This document shows positions 54,906 through 64,000 of a stretch of 64,000 bases of DNA, in pieces. Made by a program: the position numbers and the translations under genes. Location: NCBI GenBank assembly GCA_039545315.1, contig BCIM01000007.1, positions 79,693 through 143,692 of the forward strand, in the 5' to 3' direction. Position 1 is the first letter of the stretch. The number at the start of each line of letters is the position of its first letter. Source of the DNA: Kondoa malvinella (Eukaryota > Basidiomycota > Agaricostilbomycetes > Agaricostilbales > Kondoaceae). Below the pieces are notes generated by a model that was given only the letters and a program-made list of their open reading frames with translations, was not told the origin of the DNA and ran no database searches.

Positions 54906-57099
54906 GGATGGGAGGCGGGAAAGAGAGAGTATTAATGTAGAAGGGCTTGGTATTTGCTCCTTTGTAGAGCACATGGACCTAAGCCGTGACTAAAGCTTCT
55001 CAAGTAGGTCTCCACGAAGAAGGGCCTGTTGTTTTGGATTGGGATAGGAACGAGCTCCAGGGTCACTTGTGACGAAGATGCTGCATGCGATAGTCTGCTG
55101 ACCGCATACCTTGAGACATCAAGCACATGATGCTTTTTACCATAAATCTACAAACTATTGGTTATAACATGTCGTCGTCTTTGTTTTCCAGTGATGGTGT
55201 AGCGCTCCGGCCTGTCAATAGTGACCATGTTATACGCTTCTCAATTGCACTTTCGGTAGCGTTTAGACCTTGATCATCGACCTCATGCACGGGCTTGTCC
55301 AGCATCGCTGAGCGTTACGCTACAGGCGCTGACGGAGGGCCGAGCAAGCCCAATCAGCATGTCTGGAGGTGGTGTCAAGAGTTGGGTATGGCGACCTGTG
55401 CGAAGGCAATCTGATGACCGAAAAGGAACTAGAAAATGCTGCTACGGATTCAAGGCTGTAAGAAAGCAAGCAGCAAGTAGACAATTATTCACATCCTGTT
55501 TCGTTATGGCTTCAGATTTATATCGTTTATCTGGGTGAATCCTGTTTGAGGAATTCATGTTGCTCAGCGACCTGTACATCAGAACCGATCATCATTGGGA
55601 CGCCCTCTGTTTCTCACTGCAGCTAATTATCCCTCGTCTTCAAATGTCATAAGCTGTGCTGTCAGGCAGATACAGGATGAGAAAAATAAACAATTCTTCA
55701 ATCCTCATACGTCGTCTATCTGAACCGCGTTACACCAGGTAGAGAAGATTACCGCTGATCATGCCGCAATCTACACATTTTCTGTGTAAGAAATTCCCTT
55801 TCTTATATTCCAGAGCTTAAGCTTGCGCAGGGATCACTTTGACGTTTTGGTTGAGCTCCATAGTTGAGACGGGTCTGGCTCTGCCTTATTTTCTCTCGCT
55901 CTTCACTCAGGTCAATTAATCTCTGCTGGAATACCCACCCAGGCTGAAAAGTTGCAGCCATTCGATTCGGATTGGACGCTCATGTGGACAGCCAAATTTT
56001 TTCACCTACTGGTCAAATATGCCTATCTATACTTCCGCTGCTATCCTGACAAAGAACCGTTGGCTATTGTTCTGGGCTTGATTGCGTCAACGCAAACTAT
56101 AGATGAAAATAAAGCGATAATCTATTGGACAACTTTGCGCACCGGACTGCCAGGAGTACCGGAGGAGGAAGTACACATACAAGTTCCGTTCTTCTTATTG
56201 AGTTATGAGGGTACGATACCCTGCTTCCATTCGAGATTACGTGCATGTGCTCACTGCTGGCTGCAGTCTTCTCTCTCATCGCTGTCGGCAGGGCCTTGTT
56301 TTGCTTCGCAAACGATGCCATACAATCTGTCAAACTGGAAGCGTGAATTCCAAGAGCTGTTTTGGATCAGGAGGATCAGTGATTGTATTGGCTAGACAGG
56401 GTAAATGGCAAGTGCGCATCTAAATGCATAGAATACGTAGAGATGGGCATTTGTTGCAAAGCATAGATTGGTTGACAACCGGATTCAAGCTAATTGCTGT
56501 TCGATTCCAGGCAGCTGCGTAGATAAAGCAGCGCAGGCTATAGGTGCTGGAAAAGAGCCTCCAGCGGTGTAAGGTATTGGTGGCTTTTCTGCGACTCTCT
56601 GGATCTTGTATGTCATATCATGCATGCTCTTATGAAGTCCCGAGCTATGTGTTGCAGTATATTAGCCTGTATACAGATCCAAACCTGTCTCAGGCGCAGA
56701 CCTGACCATGTTCTCCCTTGTGGGCTGCTTGAAACATGGATTGAGTCCACAGAGCAGTCTCAAATCCAACATAGGCTGCAGAAGCCCTCTTAAAGAAGTC
56801 CCAAAACGACGACCGGGCTGAGCGAATCGAATTGCCAGATTCGGATTGCGTGTTGAATGGAGCACGGTTGAAACGGAGTATGCTTCCGGTACAGCTTACC
56901 GATCGTCTGTCGCACTATCCAGGTTCCTCTTGATCTTTGCATGTTAGGTGCCGTAGACCGTGGTTCAGGTTAACATCTTCAGCTTTAGCGAAAACGTCCG
57001 CTCACACGGTGAAAGTGTAGCTTGGAGTACGGATGCGCGGCAATATCAGAATCGCGAGTGTACTGTCCAGATCAATTTCCTTCAAAGTCTGACGCCCAA
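54906..57099. other. gene-poor stretch
   Basis: About 2.2 kb. A plus-strand frame at 55952-56395 has FHLLVKYAYLYFRCYPDKE, faintly like DUF6534-type basidiomycete membrane proteins (VQTYLYFKRFPxD), but the following helices are lost, so at most a relic. Nothing else recognised. Confidence 0.35.
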
Positions 57100-58598
57100 A
57101 TGCATGGACAGCCAGTAACCTACAAGCCTTTTTCGCAGCTCCTCTTCATCCTGCTGGTGGTCTCTGGGCGTATGGCCTCACCGACTATTACTGCAGGGCA
57201 ATGGCCATCGAAGGAAGCACTAATTCGAGTCAAGGATCTCAATCTGGCGGAATTTCTTACGCATGCGATGGATTGGGGCACAGACATCAAGCATGCACGC
57301 TATTGCGTGGAAGACGGCAGGCTGTCTGTGTATACTGACGAGGATGGAAACGGCCCAGGGGAAAGGCTTCCGCAATCCGATCAGTACAATCGCTGGATCA
57401 CATCCGCCACCGTAACGAGCGACTACATTAATTTCGATGGTTTCGGTCCGAACACTCCAGTTCCAGATGATTATATCTCAGTCTTGCTCTCTGGCCACGA
57501 TGAAACACCTGTCAAGTTCAAGTGTAATTGTGGGGCTGGTTCTGATAATGGGGGACTGGATTCAGCTGCTATTTTGTAAGTTGACAAGGTTGTAGATCTA
57601 CGTCGTTTTCAGTCTGATCGACGGTGTCTCATAACAGGCAGTCTGTTCCCATACCATCGTGGTGCAACATGAACAGCACGAAGATGCTTAGAATCCAGGA
57701 TTACATTCTCTCCAAACTCGCATCACTCGACAAAGACCGCATGCACTTGATCACCTTCCCCGCTGGCTGGTCCATACAACCTCCTATGGATGGACCTTTA
57801 CGAGAAGAATTGCATCAAGCTGTGGGCGGCATCTTACTCTTCTCTTACGATTCAAATCGATCATTTCCTCTATGGGTCAAATGGACGCCAAAAGAGTGTA
57901 CTTTGGCGATCAATATGGGTCGAGCCATGCTTACTCAAGTCGTGCGATATCTGCCTGCGGATGAGATAGCTGAACTAGTCGCCAAACAAGGTGCACGTGA
58001 GGGGCTTTCAGCTTGTATTATATGTCCCGCTCATGAAGTATACAGGGCTTGAGATAGGCACAGGCGGATGGACTGACTGGTGGAGGGAAGCCGACTGGGG
58101 AATTAGTGCGTTAAATGGCGATGATTGGCCGATCATGGCTATCGAATGTTGCAACAGCGAAACAAGATCAATCCTCGAAGCAGATATTCAGGATGCCCTT
58201 GCTTGCCCGTGGAAATCAGTGAGCAATCACACAATGCTGTAGCTGTTTCTGAATGATCATAATAGCCCAGATTGTATATTAGTCTCTGCATCGAATCTCA
58301 CAAGAATGAAGAGCTTTCTCCTGCTATTACTATTACCATATGGGAACAAGTGCACCCGCCTTACACCGGTCCATCCGACGTCGCCCGAAATATTGATACA
58401 ATGCCAAAGTGTACTGCTCAGCAGCATCGGCCTATACAATGGCACAGAGGGGAACGAATCAAGACCGATATACAGCTGCCTTACTCGCATTTCTATATGG
58501 CCGGAGAGCGAGCGACTGAGAACGTGGTGCTGTCGTCGGACGACTTGCAAGTCTTGTTCAAAGAGTTTGGGAACGAATGGCTTGCGGACAGAATGTGA
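57100..58598 (+). CDS. putatively secreted protein with a PD-(D/E)XK-like core
   Basis: Starts MHGQPVTYKPFSQLLFILL (ATG 57100), a signal peptide or anchor, then ASPTITAGQWPSKEAL. Four exons. The intron after SAAIL joins to QSVPIPSWCNMNSTKML; a 55-nt intron joins ELVAKQ to GLEIGTGGWTDWWREADWG; a third joins PWKS to PRLYISLCIESHKNEELSP. The segment ADWGISALNGDDWPIMAIE, then CCNSETRSILEADIQDAL, and later TITIWEQV resemble fungal restriction-endonuclease-like proteins (D..WPxIVxEVGxSES...L). That link is pattern-based and weak. Residues 60-130 contain a cysteine pair (FKCNCGAGSD). TGA ends at 58598. No known enzyme is claimed; it may be a secreted lineage-specific protein. Confidence 0.5.
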
Positions 58599-58747
58599 CG
58601 AGACAAGATCTGAGCAATAGCGGAGCAGATGAAGAAGTAGCTTTCCGGGACCGTGTAATGATTGTAGTGTTTAAAAAGAGATAGTAACAATGTTATATAC
58701 GAGATCCGGCAACTTGCAATAGACAAGCACAAGACGACACGAAACCC

Positions 58748-59027
58748 TTAGACGAGAACCGCGGCTGCAAGGGCCAGAACGCCGGCTGCACCTCCAGCAA
58801 CCGAGCGCGTACCAGCGCCACTTGGCTACTACAGATGCATCCGTTCCAGTCTCGGTACCACTGACAGTGTCTGAATACGAATAAGCTTCGAAGCAGTCAG
58901 GCAAGAACAGAAACTCACTGTTGTTGGTGTCAATTTTGAGAATGAAAGGACCAGCCAGAGTCGAGGCGTCCGAGATGTTCATGGCATTGGTGATCAAACC
59001 GTAGACTTGACCGCCAGTGACGTTCTA
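58748..59027 (-). pseudogene. 3' fragment of a GPI-anchored cell-wall protein gene
   Basis: The minus strand begins at an acceptor (CAGCTTAG, about 59028) with NVTGGQVYGLITNAMNISD and STLAGPFILKIDTNN. Two short introns lead to SGAGTRSVAGGAAGVLALA and a hydrophobic AAAVLV end, a typical GPI-attachment tail with small residues before it. Upstream of 59028 no exon follows: instead the sequence is the copied fragment at 59033. The gene has lost its 5' half, including any signal peptide. Confidence 0.55.
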
Positions 59028-59032
59028 AGCTG

Positions 59033-59395
59033 GAAGAGTGCACGATACTTGTATAGAACAGCAGATTGTCATCTACAAACATTCAACTGCAAGATCAAAA
59101 ATTCCAGCCAAGAAGTTCCGGGATCTTTGGCAAGCCAGTCCCTCCATTGCCAAGAGGGAGATGGGCAAAGCCCATTGGGCCCGCCTTGTGGGTGAATACG
59201 TCGAATACGAAACTCGTAGGCAAAACGATCCGGCGACTAGCATCAGTCACCAATTATGGCCATATCAAGCTTTGCTCGAACGGGAAGCTCTTTCTCAAGG
59301 TCTGCTTGATGATGAAGTGACTGCACTGGATAGGGCTGTGCGTCGCTTAGACTTAGGCAGCAACAATCTCGCTGTTGCGCCTCCTCCAAGCAGAC
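59033..59395 (+). pseudogene. partial copy of the 44517-45360 gene
   Basis: Opposite in strand to its parent. Nucleotide identity by eye is above 90 percent over about 360 bp, starting in the parent's second intron (shared ATACTTGTATAG end of intron) and stopping in the main exon just after AVAPPP. Reads KKFRDLWQASPSIAKREMG, HWARLVGEYVEYETRRQ and EVTALDRAVRRLDLGSN in one open frame. No start, no downstream exons. A DNA-level copy, because intron sequence is included. Confidence 0.9.
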
Positions 59396-59689
59396 TTGCA
59401 GCTACTGCAAGAAGCCATTTGCGTTTGCTGTTGGTTGCCAGTAACTGCTCGGGTTCGTGCCAATTGCTGGCGCTGAGCAGATGCGAGAAAAGACTGCAGG
59501 CTTGCATCAGAGGATAAGCCACTGCGTACAAAGGTACACCCACTGACACCGACCGGCAAGACGTGAACCACAAAATGACCGCGGGAAAGAGAAACAGGTG
59601 AAAAGAAGAAATAGCTGAAAGAAGTGTGGTCAAGGTACTGTACAGGTGTGATCTGCAAGCTACAAGAGCATATCGGCCCGACAAGCATC
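59396..59689. other. unassigned spacer between gene fragments
   Basis: About 290 bp with no recognised sequence, between two gene fragments of different origin. Confidence 0.3.
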
Positions 59690-60027
59690 GTCCACTAGAC
59701 GCTGAATGTGGAATTCAGTATGGCATTCAGAGTAACAACAAAAACTGACCTGGGGAGGAAGACTGCTACAAAGACCGCTGTCCTGATATTTCCTTGACCG
59801 CCAAGCATTCGGTATACGTATGCTGACATATAACCAGCCAGAAAACCAAGATCTTGATGTAGTAATACCAAGGCTGTCGACAAAGAACCTCGATTTGGCG
59901 GTGATAGGGCGCCAAGATCGACACATAGAAGCGCAGCACCGGAGACGATGATGAGCTGAATACCGCATCCGTCGAGCGCAGCAAGCAGGAGTGAATGCGA
60001 TGTTGGGAAGAGAGAAGATCACGTAAG
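59690..60027 (-). pseudogene. fragment of a TM9SF/nonaspanin (EMP70) gene
   Basis: The minus strand reads SLLLAALDGCGIQLIIVSG, CVDLGALSPPNRGSLSTAL, LHQDLGFLAGYMSAYVYRM and GNIRTAVFVAVFLP, then a GT-AG intron (about 59755-59699). This is the membrane core of TM9 proteins (GSGVQ..., LSPxNRGSL, GYxSAxxYK, LLxPG). Only about 90 of roughly 650 residues are present, and no other TM9 exons lie on either side. It abuts the left flank of the retroelement. Confidence 0.72.
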
Positions 60028-60095
60028 GATTCGGGTCAATGTCGGGTCATCGGATGGTATCAGCAAACTTCAAAGGCAAAGTCATTCGCTTTCTC

Positions 60096-60180
60096 ATACA
60101 ATTCATAACGAGAAAGCTCTTTCAGGTGATTAGGATCTTGTACATGCAATATACAATTCATAACGAGAAAGCTCTTTCAG
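60096..60180 (+). repeat. two direct copies of a 30-bp word
   Basis: ATACAATTCATAACGAGAAA followed by GCTCTTTCAG occurs at 60096-60125 and again, identical, at 60151-60180. The same word occurs inverted at 63971-64000. Confidence 0.9.
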
Positions 60181-60188
60181 ATCCTAAC
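60151..60188 (+). repeat. left arm of a 38-bp inverted repeat
   Basis: Exact reverse complement of 63963-64000. The right arm runs off the window, so the full arm may be longer. The gag frame opens directly after the TAA contained in this arm (60185-60187). Confidence 0.95.
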
Positions 60189-60910
60189 AAGTTCCTTCGG
60201 ATCATCCTCAGCCTGCTGAGTTCTACTTCTGGAAGTTGTATGACTATTGCATATCATTGCTGAACTCAGATCTTGCTGCAAACTACTCAGCGAGCCAGTT
60301 CTATAATGACCTGACACGCCGAATCAAAGTCCCGTCGGTTCACGACTCTCTGACACAGAATGAGCGAGTAAAGCCATCAGGAAACGACTTGGGCGCCATG
60401 CTTGGCAATTTCAAGGCGGCTGTCGGGCAAAGAAAAGGACGCGCTGCTCCTACTAAGCCTTCAACAAGCAAGGCTTCCGCTGAGGTCATTGTCCATACTC
60501 GAGGTCGCGATACTCCCAAAGTCGTTGTCAATCAAGATAACGCTGCTGGACAGAGAAGTGTTCGTAACCAGAGTTCTTTCGCTCATGCCCCGCGCAGAGA
60601 TGACCGTGGTAGATTTGACGAGCAGAAAGCTCCTGCTTCGAGCGCTTCACGAAAGGTGACTTGCTACAATTGCAACGGTGAAGGCCATTATGCGCGAGAA
60701 TGCAAGCAGCCTGTAAAGCCGAAGGTTGCGGGACTTGACGACGACCAAACTGAGCCAGATCAGGACTTGGAAGGCCAGATCGCTGAGCACATGGCCATGG
60801 CTGATCACGGCGAAGCCGACTATCACGTAAGCGAGATACAGGTCGGAGGTCTTGACGCGTATGACAATTCAGAGGAAGCCTATTACTCTGAAGATGAAGA
60901 CTACTACTGA
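60188..60910 (+). CDS. gag fragment with zinc knuckle
   Basis: Open from just after the repeat-borne TAA to the UGA at 60908-60910, 240 codons. Starts within a capsid-like helix (AEFYFWKLYDYCISLLNSD) with no ATG at the edge; the first in-frame start candidate is later. It has a basic linker, then the CCHC knuckle CYNCNGEGHYAREC at about 60660-60705, which binds nucleic acid. The C-terminus is acidic and Tyr-rich (EEAYYSEDEDYY). The upstream capsid domain is absent. Confidence 0.8.
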   Translation, partial: QVPSDHPQPAEFYFWKLYDYCISLLNSDLAANYSASQFYNDLTRRIKVPSVHDSLTQNERVKPSGNDLGAMLGNFKAAVGQRKGRAAPTKPSTSKASAEVIVHTRGRDTPKVVVNQDNAAGQRSVRNQSSFAHAPRRDDRGRFDEQKAPASSASRKVTCYNCNGEGHYARECKQPVKPKVAGLDDDQTEPDQDLEGQIAEHMAMADHGEADYHVSEIQVGGLDAYDNSEEAYYSEDEDYY

Positions 60911-63900
60911 GGTTTCGGCGAGTCGTTGTCTGTCTACAACGACCACGATGCCAAAGTCGGACCTCTTGCACTAAGCGAAACAGGCAAGCCCGAGCCTGTA
61001 CGACATGCAGAGGAACAGCCGACCGTGAACGTTGCCAGTCTTACGCGAGCTGCGAAGACGGCAATGTCCAATACACCTGTTTATATGACAAAGCAAGACG
61101 CTCTAGAATGCTTTCGGCTAGGTTCTGCTACCAACGCCCGCGAATGCCTAAAGAGACCTCCTCTCGGGAAGGCCTATCAATCAGGCAGACCGCCTCAGCT
61201 GTGGTCAATCATTGCTGGCAATGCAGTCTGGTTGACGATCGATACAGGAGCAACGCCTTCTGTGATCCTTGAATCAACCCTACGCGCGCTTGATAGCAAC
61301 TATCTCAAAAGAATCATTCCCACAGAGCGCACGCATACTTCTGGTTTCGGAGGTCGCAGCAGCGTGCTCGGCGTCTATGAAACCGATATCTATTTCCCAC
61401 ATCCTTTGGGCTCTCTATGTTTAAAAATCGAATTCTTAGTTCTAGCGCTGGAAGCTAGACAAGCTCCGTACGACGTCCTGCTGGGCATGGACTTTATTTC
61501 CTTATATTCCATTAATATCTGTATACCCACCGATCCACGGAAGCTTCCGTACCTACAAGTTGGCAAGCATCGAGCCAAATACGCCATTGCCAGACGCTTC
61601 GAGATTCCATCTGTCAAGCAGACAGTACCTCCAGTTCCGGAACTGTCAGAGCCATTGGCTGATGAAGAACCGCGAGTAGCGCCTCTCGCATCTGGACATG
61701 ACGACATCACCTTCGAACGCTTCGAACAAGTGCTTGCAAACGATCCGGTCGAAGCTACTGTTGCCTTTGAAGAAGCTCTGAAAGAGGTCAACATCAATCC
61801 TGAGCTAGAACCAATTCAGCGTGAAGAGCTCGTCAAGGTCATCAAAGTATGCTCAGAGGCGTTTGCGCTAGACGGCGAAATTTATCCTTTAGCCGAACTA
61901 GGCGAACCACTTCACCTGGACGTCAATATTCCACACCCCCCGCCAAAGAGTCTGAAATCTGGTGTCTACCCGCTCAGTCACAAGTCGAATACAGTCGTTC
62001 GCGGTAAAGTGTCAGATTTGATCAAGCAGAAATGCGTACAAAAGTCTGATAGCCCCTTTGCTGCTGGAACCTTTGTTGTCTACCGCGATACGAAGGAGCG
62101 AATGATACACGACTACCGACCGATGAACGAGTTCGTGAACGTTCCCGCTCAACCTATTCCAAGTCTGGACCAGACCATTCGCTCTGTTGGCATGGCAAAA
62201 TATTTGACGAGCATCGACATCAAAGATGCCTTTTACTGCATGCGCCTGACTCCAGAAAGTCGCAAGTACACTGCTTTCTGTACTCCAGACGGTCTGTACG
62301 AATACTTGGTAGCAAGCTTCGGTCTTGCGCCATTTCCGGCGGAGTTTCAACGACGAGTGAATGATCTCTTCGAACAAGCTATCTTCGATAATTGGCTACG
62401 CGCTTATATAGACGATCTGCTCGCATCGGCCAAAGACTGGCGAGAACACTTATGGCAACTGTACATCGTTCTCATGACCTTGGCCAGAACGGGGTGCCGA
62501 GCTAAGCTAAAGAAGGCTTTCTTTGGTTACTTTGAACTCAAGTTCTTGGGTCATAAGGTCAATGGTCTATACCTAACTCTACCGGACGGCAGAGTAGCCG
62601 CGATCAACGACTGGCCAACTCCCAAGACTCGCAAAGCTCTGCGAAGTTTCATTGGTTTCATCGGTTACCATCAGACGTTCGTCAAACAATATGCCTTGAT
62701 TATGGCCGACTTGTATCCCTTACAAGTCACAGAAAACCCATATGTTTGGGAAGAGAAACATGAACGAGCCTTTGTAAACATTAAGAACGCTTTCAGCGCT
62801 GATGTTCTACTCTTCCAACCTGACTTTGAGAAACCTTTCATTTTGTACACTGATGCGTGCGACATTGGTTTATCTGGCGCTCTGTATCAGGTGGATGAGC
62901 AGGGTATCGAAAGACCTATCTTGTTCATCTCTCGTAAGCTACGAGATGCGGAGACCAGATACGGACCGAGTGGACTAGAAGCTTTAGCCGTTGTATGGTC
63001 TTTGGAGAAAATGCATTTCTATCTCGATGGCGCTGTCTTCAAGCTCATTACAGACTGCATAGCTCTGCGCAGCTTGTTGACTGCAAAGTGGACTCATCGT
63101 CAAATGATCAGATGGCAAGCGGCTATTCAAAGCTACAGAGGAAAGATTACTATTGTTCATCGCGCCGGCGAGCTGAACTTGAATGCCGATGGCCCTTCGC
63201 GTGCGCCTCTCGAGAATGACCGTTCTAACCCTGCAGCGAACCTCGATCCTGACCAAAGCATTGAGATAGGGGGCGTGAAGGTCCCATGCGTTGATATTGC
63301 CGACATGCAAATGATTGGAGGTATCCAAACAATCATCATGCACAGTGACCACGCACCAGAACCGCGGTCTTTCGATCACTACTGCTCATTCTTAGAAGAG
63401 GGAGGCACAGGTGCTCTTGACTATAGAATTGAGCCGATCAGAGATTTCGTAGAAGACCCGCCGAGCATGGCTTACCCTCACTTCGAGTACCACATGTCGT
63501 CTGAGGAACGTATCGCGTCTATCTCCACTGCTGGACTTGCACCAGAGTTCGCCAATGCGATTCGAGAAAGCGTCTTAGCGGACATAGAGTTCAGTCAGAT
63601 CTACGATGCACTCAGAAACGGAGATGCTGACGTACAAGTGCCAAAAGCTTGGGCGAAAGATGTCGAGAAAGGTCGTTTCTTTGTTCTCGGAGACCTCTTA
63701 TACAGGCGAGACGGAGTATCATCGGGACTGGTAGTACTTTCGCCAAACCTCCAGACCAAGATACTGGTCATGAGCCACGATCATCTTCCTTCTGGACATC
63801 TAGCCACCGATCGAACTTACCAACGAGTCAAGGGCATAGCCTGGTGGCCAGCTTTGCGCAAATCAGTTGACGAATACTGTCGCAGCTGCACCGCTTGTCA

Positions 63901-63967
63901 ACTTGGAAAGAGAGGCACTGGGAAGAAAGCTGGCCTACTCCAGGAAATCGATACTCCTAGCTGTTAG
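60911..63967 (+). CDS. pol polyprotein (PR-RT-RH-partial IN), same frame as gag after a UGA
   Basis: About 1,018 codons, no ATG at its beginning. Protease: WLTIDTGATPSVI with a D-T-G active site (about 61228) and PYDVLLGMDF. Reverse transcriptase: SIDIKDAFYCMRL, GLAPFPAEFQRRVN and the catalytic AYIDDLLA (about 62400). RNase H: ILYTDACDIGLSGALYQ and RYGPSGLEALAVVWSLEK. Integrase: only the HHCC zinc-binding part, with SGHLATDRTYQRVKGIAWW and CRSCTACQLGKRG. It stops at TAG 63965-63967 inside the right inverted repeat, before any D,D-35-E core. Expressed only by reading through UGA 60908 or from its own start. As it stands, integration in cis is not possible. Confidence 0.88.
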   Translation, partial: GFGESLSVYNDHDAKVGPLALSETGKPEPVRHAEEQPTVNVASLTRAAKTAMSNTPVYMTKQDALECFRLGSATNARECLKRPPLGKAYQSGRPPQLWSIIAGNAVWLTIDTGATPSVILESTLRALDSNYLKRIIPTERTHTSGFGGRSSVLGVYETDIYFPHPLGSLCLKIEFLVLALEARQAPYDVLLGMDFISLYSINICIPTDPRKLPYLQVGKHRAKYAIARRFEIPSVKQTVPPVPELSEPLADEEPRVAPLASGHDDITFERFEQVLANDPVEATVAFEEALKEVNINPELEPIQREELVKVIKVCSEAFALDGEIYPLAELGEPLHLDVNIPHPPPKSLKSGVYPLSHKSNTVVRGKVSDLIKQKCVQKSDSPFAAGTFVVYRDTKERMIHDYRPMNEFVNVPAQPIPSLDQTIRSVGMAKYLTSIDIKDAFYCMRLTPESRKYTAFCTPDGLYEYLVASFGLAPFPAEFQRRVNDLFEQAIFDNWLRAYIDDLLASAKDWREHLWQLYIVLMTLARTGCRAKLKKAFFGYFELKFLGHKVNGLYLTLPDGRVAAINDWPTPKTRKALRSFIGFIGYHQTFVKQYALIMADLYPLQVTENPYVWEEKHERAFVNIKNAFSADVLLFQPDFEKPFILYTDACDIGLSGALYQVDEQGIERPILFISRKLRDAETRYGPSGLEALAVVWSLEKMHFYLDGAVFKLITDCIALRSLLTAKWTHRQMIRWQAAIQSYRGKITIVHRAGELNLNADGPSRAPLENDRSNPAANLDPDQSIEIGGVKVPCVDIADMQMIGGIQTIIMHSDHAPEPRSFDHYCSFLEEGGTGALDYRIEPIRDFVEDPPSMAYPHFEYHMSSEERIASISTAGLAPEFANAIRESVLADIEFSQIYDALRNGDADVQVPKAWAKDVEKGRFFVLGDLLYRRDGVSSGLVVLSPNLQTKILVMSHDHLPSGHLATDRTYQRVKGIAWWPALRKSVDEYCRSCTACQLGKRGTGKKAGLLQEIDTPSC

Positions 63968-64000
63968 GATCTGAAAGAGCTTTCTCGTTATGAATTGTAT
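63963..64000 (-). repeat. right arm of the 38-bp inverted repeat, cut by window end
   Basis: Exact reverse complement of 60151-60188. It supplies the TAG that ends pol. Sequence past 64000 is needed to see how far the inversion continues. Confidence 0.95.

Larger units (their letters stand above)
60188..63967 (+). mobile_element. Ty3/gypsy-type retrotransposon remnant between inverted repeats
   Basis: One element with a shortened gag and a long pol in the same frame, in the order zinc knuckle, protease, reverse transcriptase, RNase H, integrase zinc-binding domain, which is the Ty3/gypsy order. No LTRs are seen inside the window. The capsid part of gag and the integrase catalytic core are missing, and both cut ends coincide with the inverted 38-bp repeats. 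The long open pol suggests recent origin. Confidence 0.85.

Noticed and set aside
55952..56395. DUF6534-like membrane protein gene
   Set aside because: Only one helix resembles the family; the rest is missing, so it is mentioned only as a possible relic.
56480..56520. tRNA-like T loop (GTTCGATTCC)
   Set aside because: No pairing T stem, no D arm and no acceptor stem around it.

Overview
This window is nuclear DNA of a fungus, most likely a basidiomycete. Genes are dense and on both strands. Nearly every gene is cut by short introns, usually 45-60 nt, with GT(A/C/G)NGT donors and CTRAY-like branch sites about 10 nt before the acceptor AG. The protein set is fungal: Cdc48, a CreA/Mig1 zinc-finger regulator, Sas10/Utp3, Sde2, eL19, a ferric reductase, a Dal5-type permease and a Yippee protein, plus CACTA-like and Ty3/gypsy-like transposon remnants. 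I cannot fix the class from sequence alone. Gene models were built by hand from reading frames, splice signals and family motifs, so individual exon edges may be off.

Layout. 0.3-12.4 kb: peroxisomal acyl-CoA thioesterase (-), Dhr2-like DEAH helicase (-), ferric reductase (+), an unknown protein with two helically phased repeat arrays in its promoter (+), Sas10/Utp3 (-). 12.8-14.7 kb: two tandem paralogues of a small membrane protein, with a decayed fragment of CDC48 between them. 15.4-26.9 kb: CreA/Mig1-like repressor (+), CRIB-domain protein (-), GNAT acetyltransferase with a frameshift (+), LRR protein with a nonsense codon (-), type II membrane glycosyltransferase-like protein (-), ADF-H/coiled-coil/PH protein (+). 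27.2-37.7 kb: eL19 (+), MYND protein (-), intact CDC48 (-), HExxH protein (-), ankyrin protein (+), small unknown (+), Sde2 (-). 39.6-47.8 kb: Dal5-like MFS permease (+), coiled-coil protein (-), two unknown genes.

48.2-64 kb is accessory DNA: a 5'-truncated, frameshifted CACTA-type transposase; two LRR genes, each with one apparent reading-frame break; a Yippee gene; a secreted protein with a possible PD-(D/E)XK-like fold. Then comes a patchwork of gene fragments: a GPI-protein 3' end, a partial copy of the 44.5-kb gene and a TM9/nonaspanin piece. This abuts a Ty3/gypsy gag-pol remnant. The remnant has no visible LTRs, is missing the front of gag and the integrase core, has gag and pol in one frame separated by a single UGA, and lies exactly between inverted 38-bp repeats.

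Two themes tie the window together. One is housekeeping RNA and protein quality control (helicase, Sas10, Sde2, eL19, Cdc48). The other is repeated copying and decay of gene pieces: four gene fragments, two of which have their parent gene in the same window.
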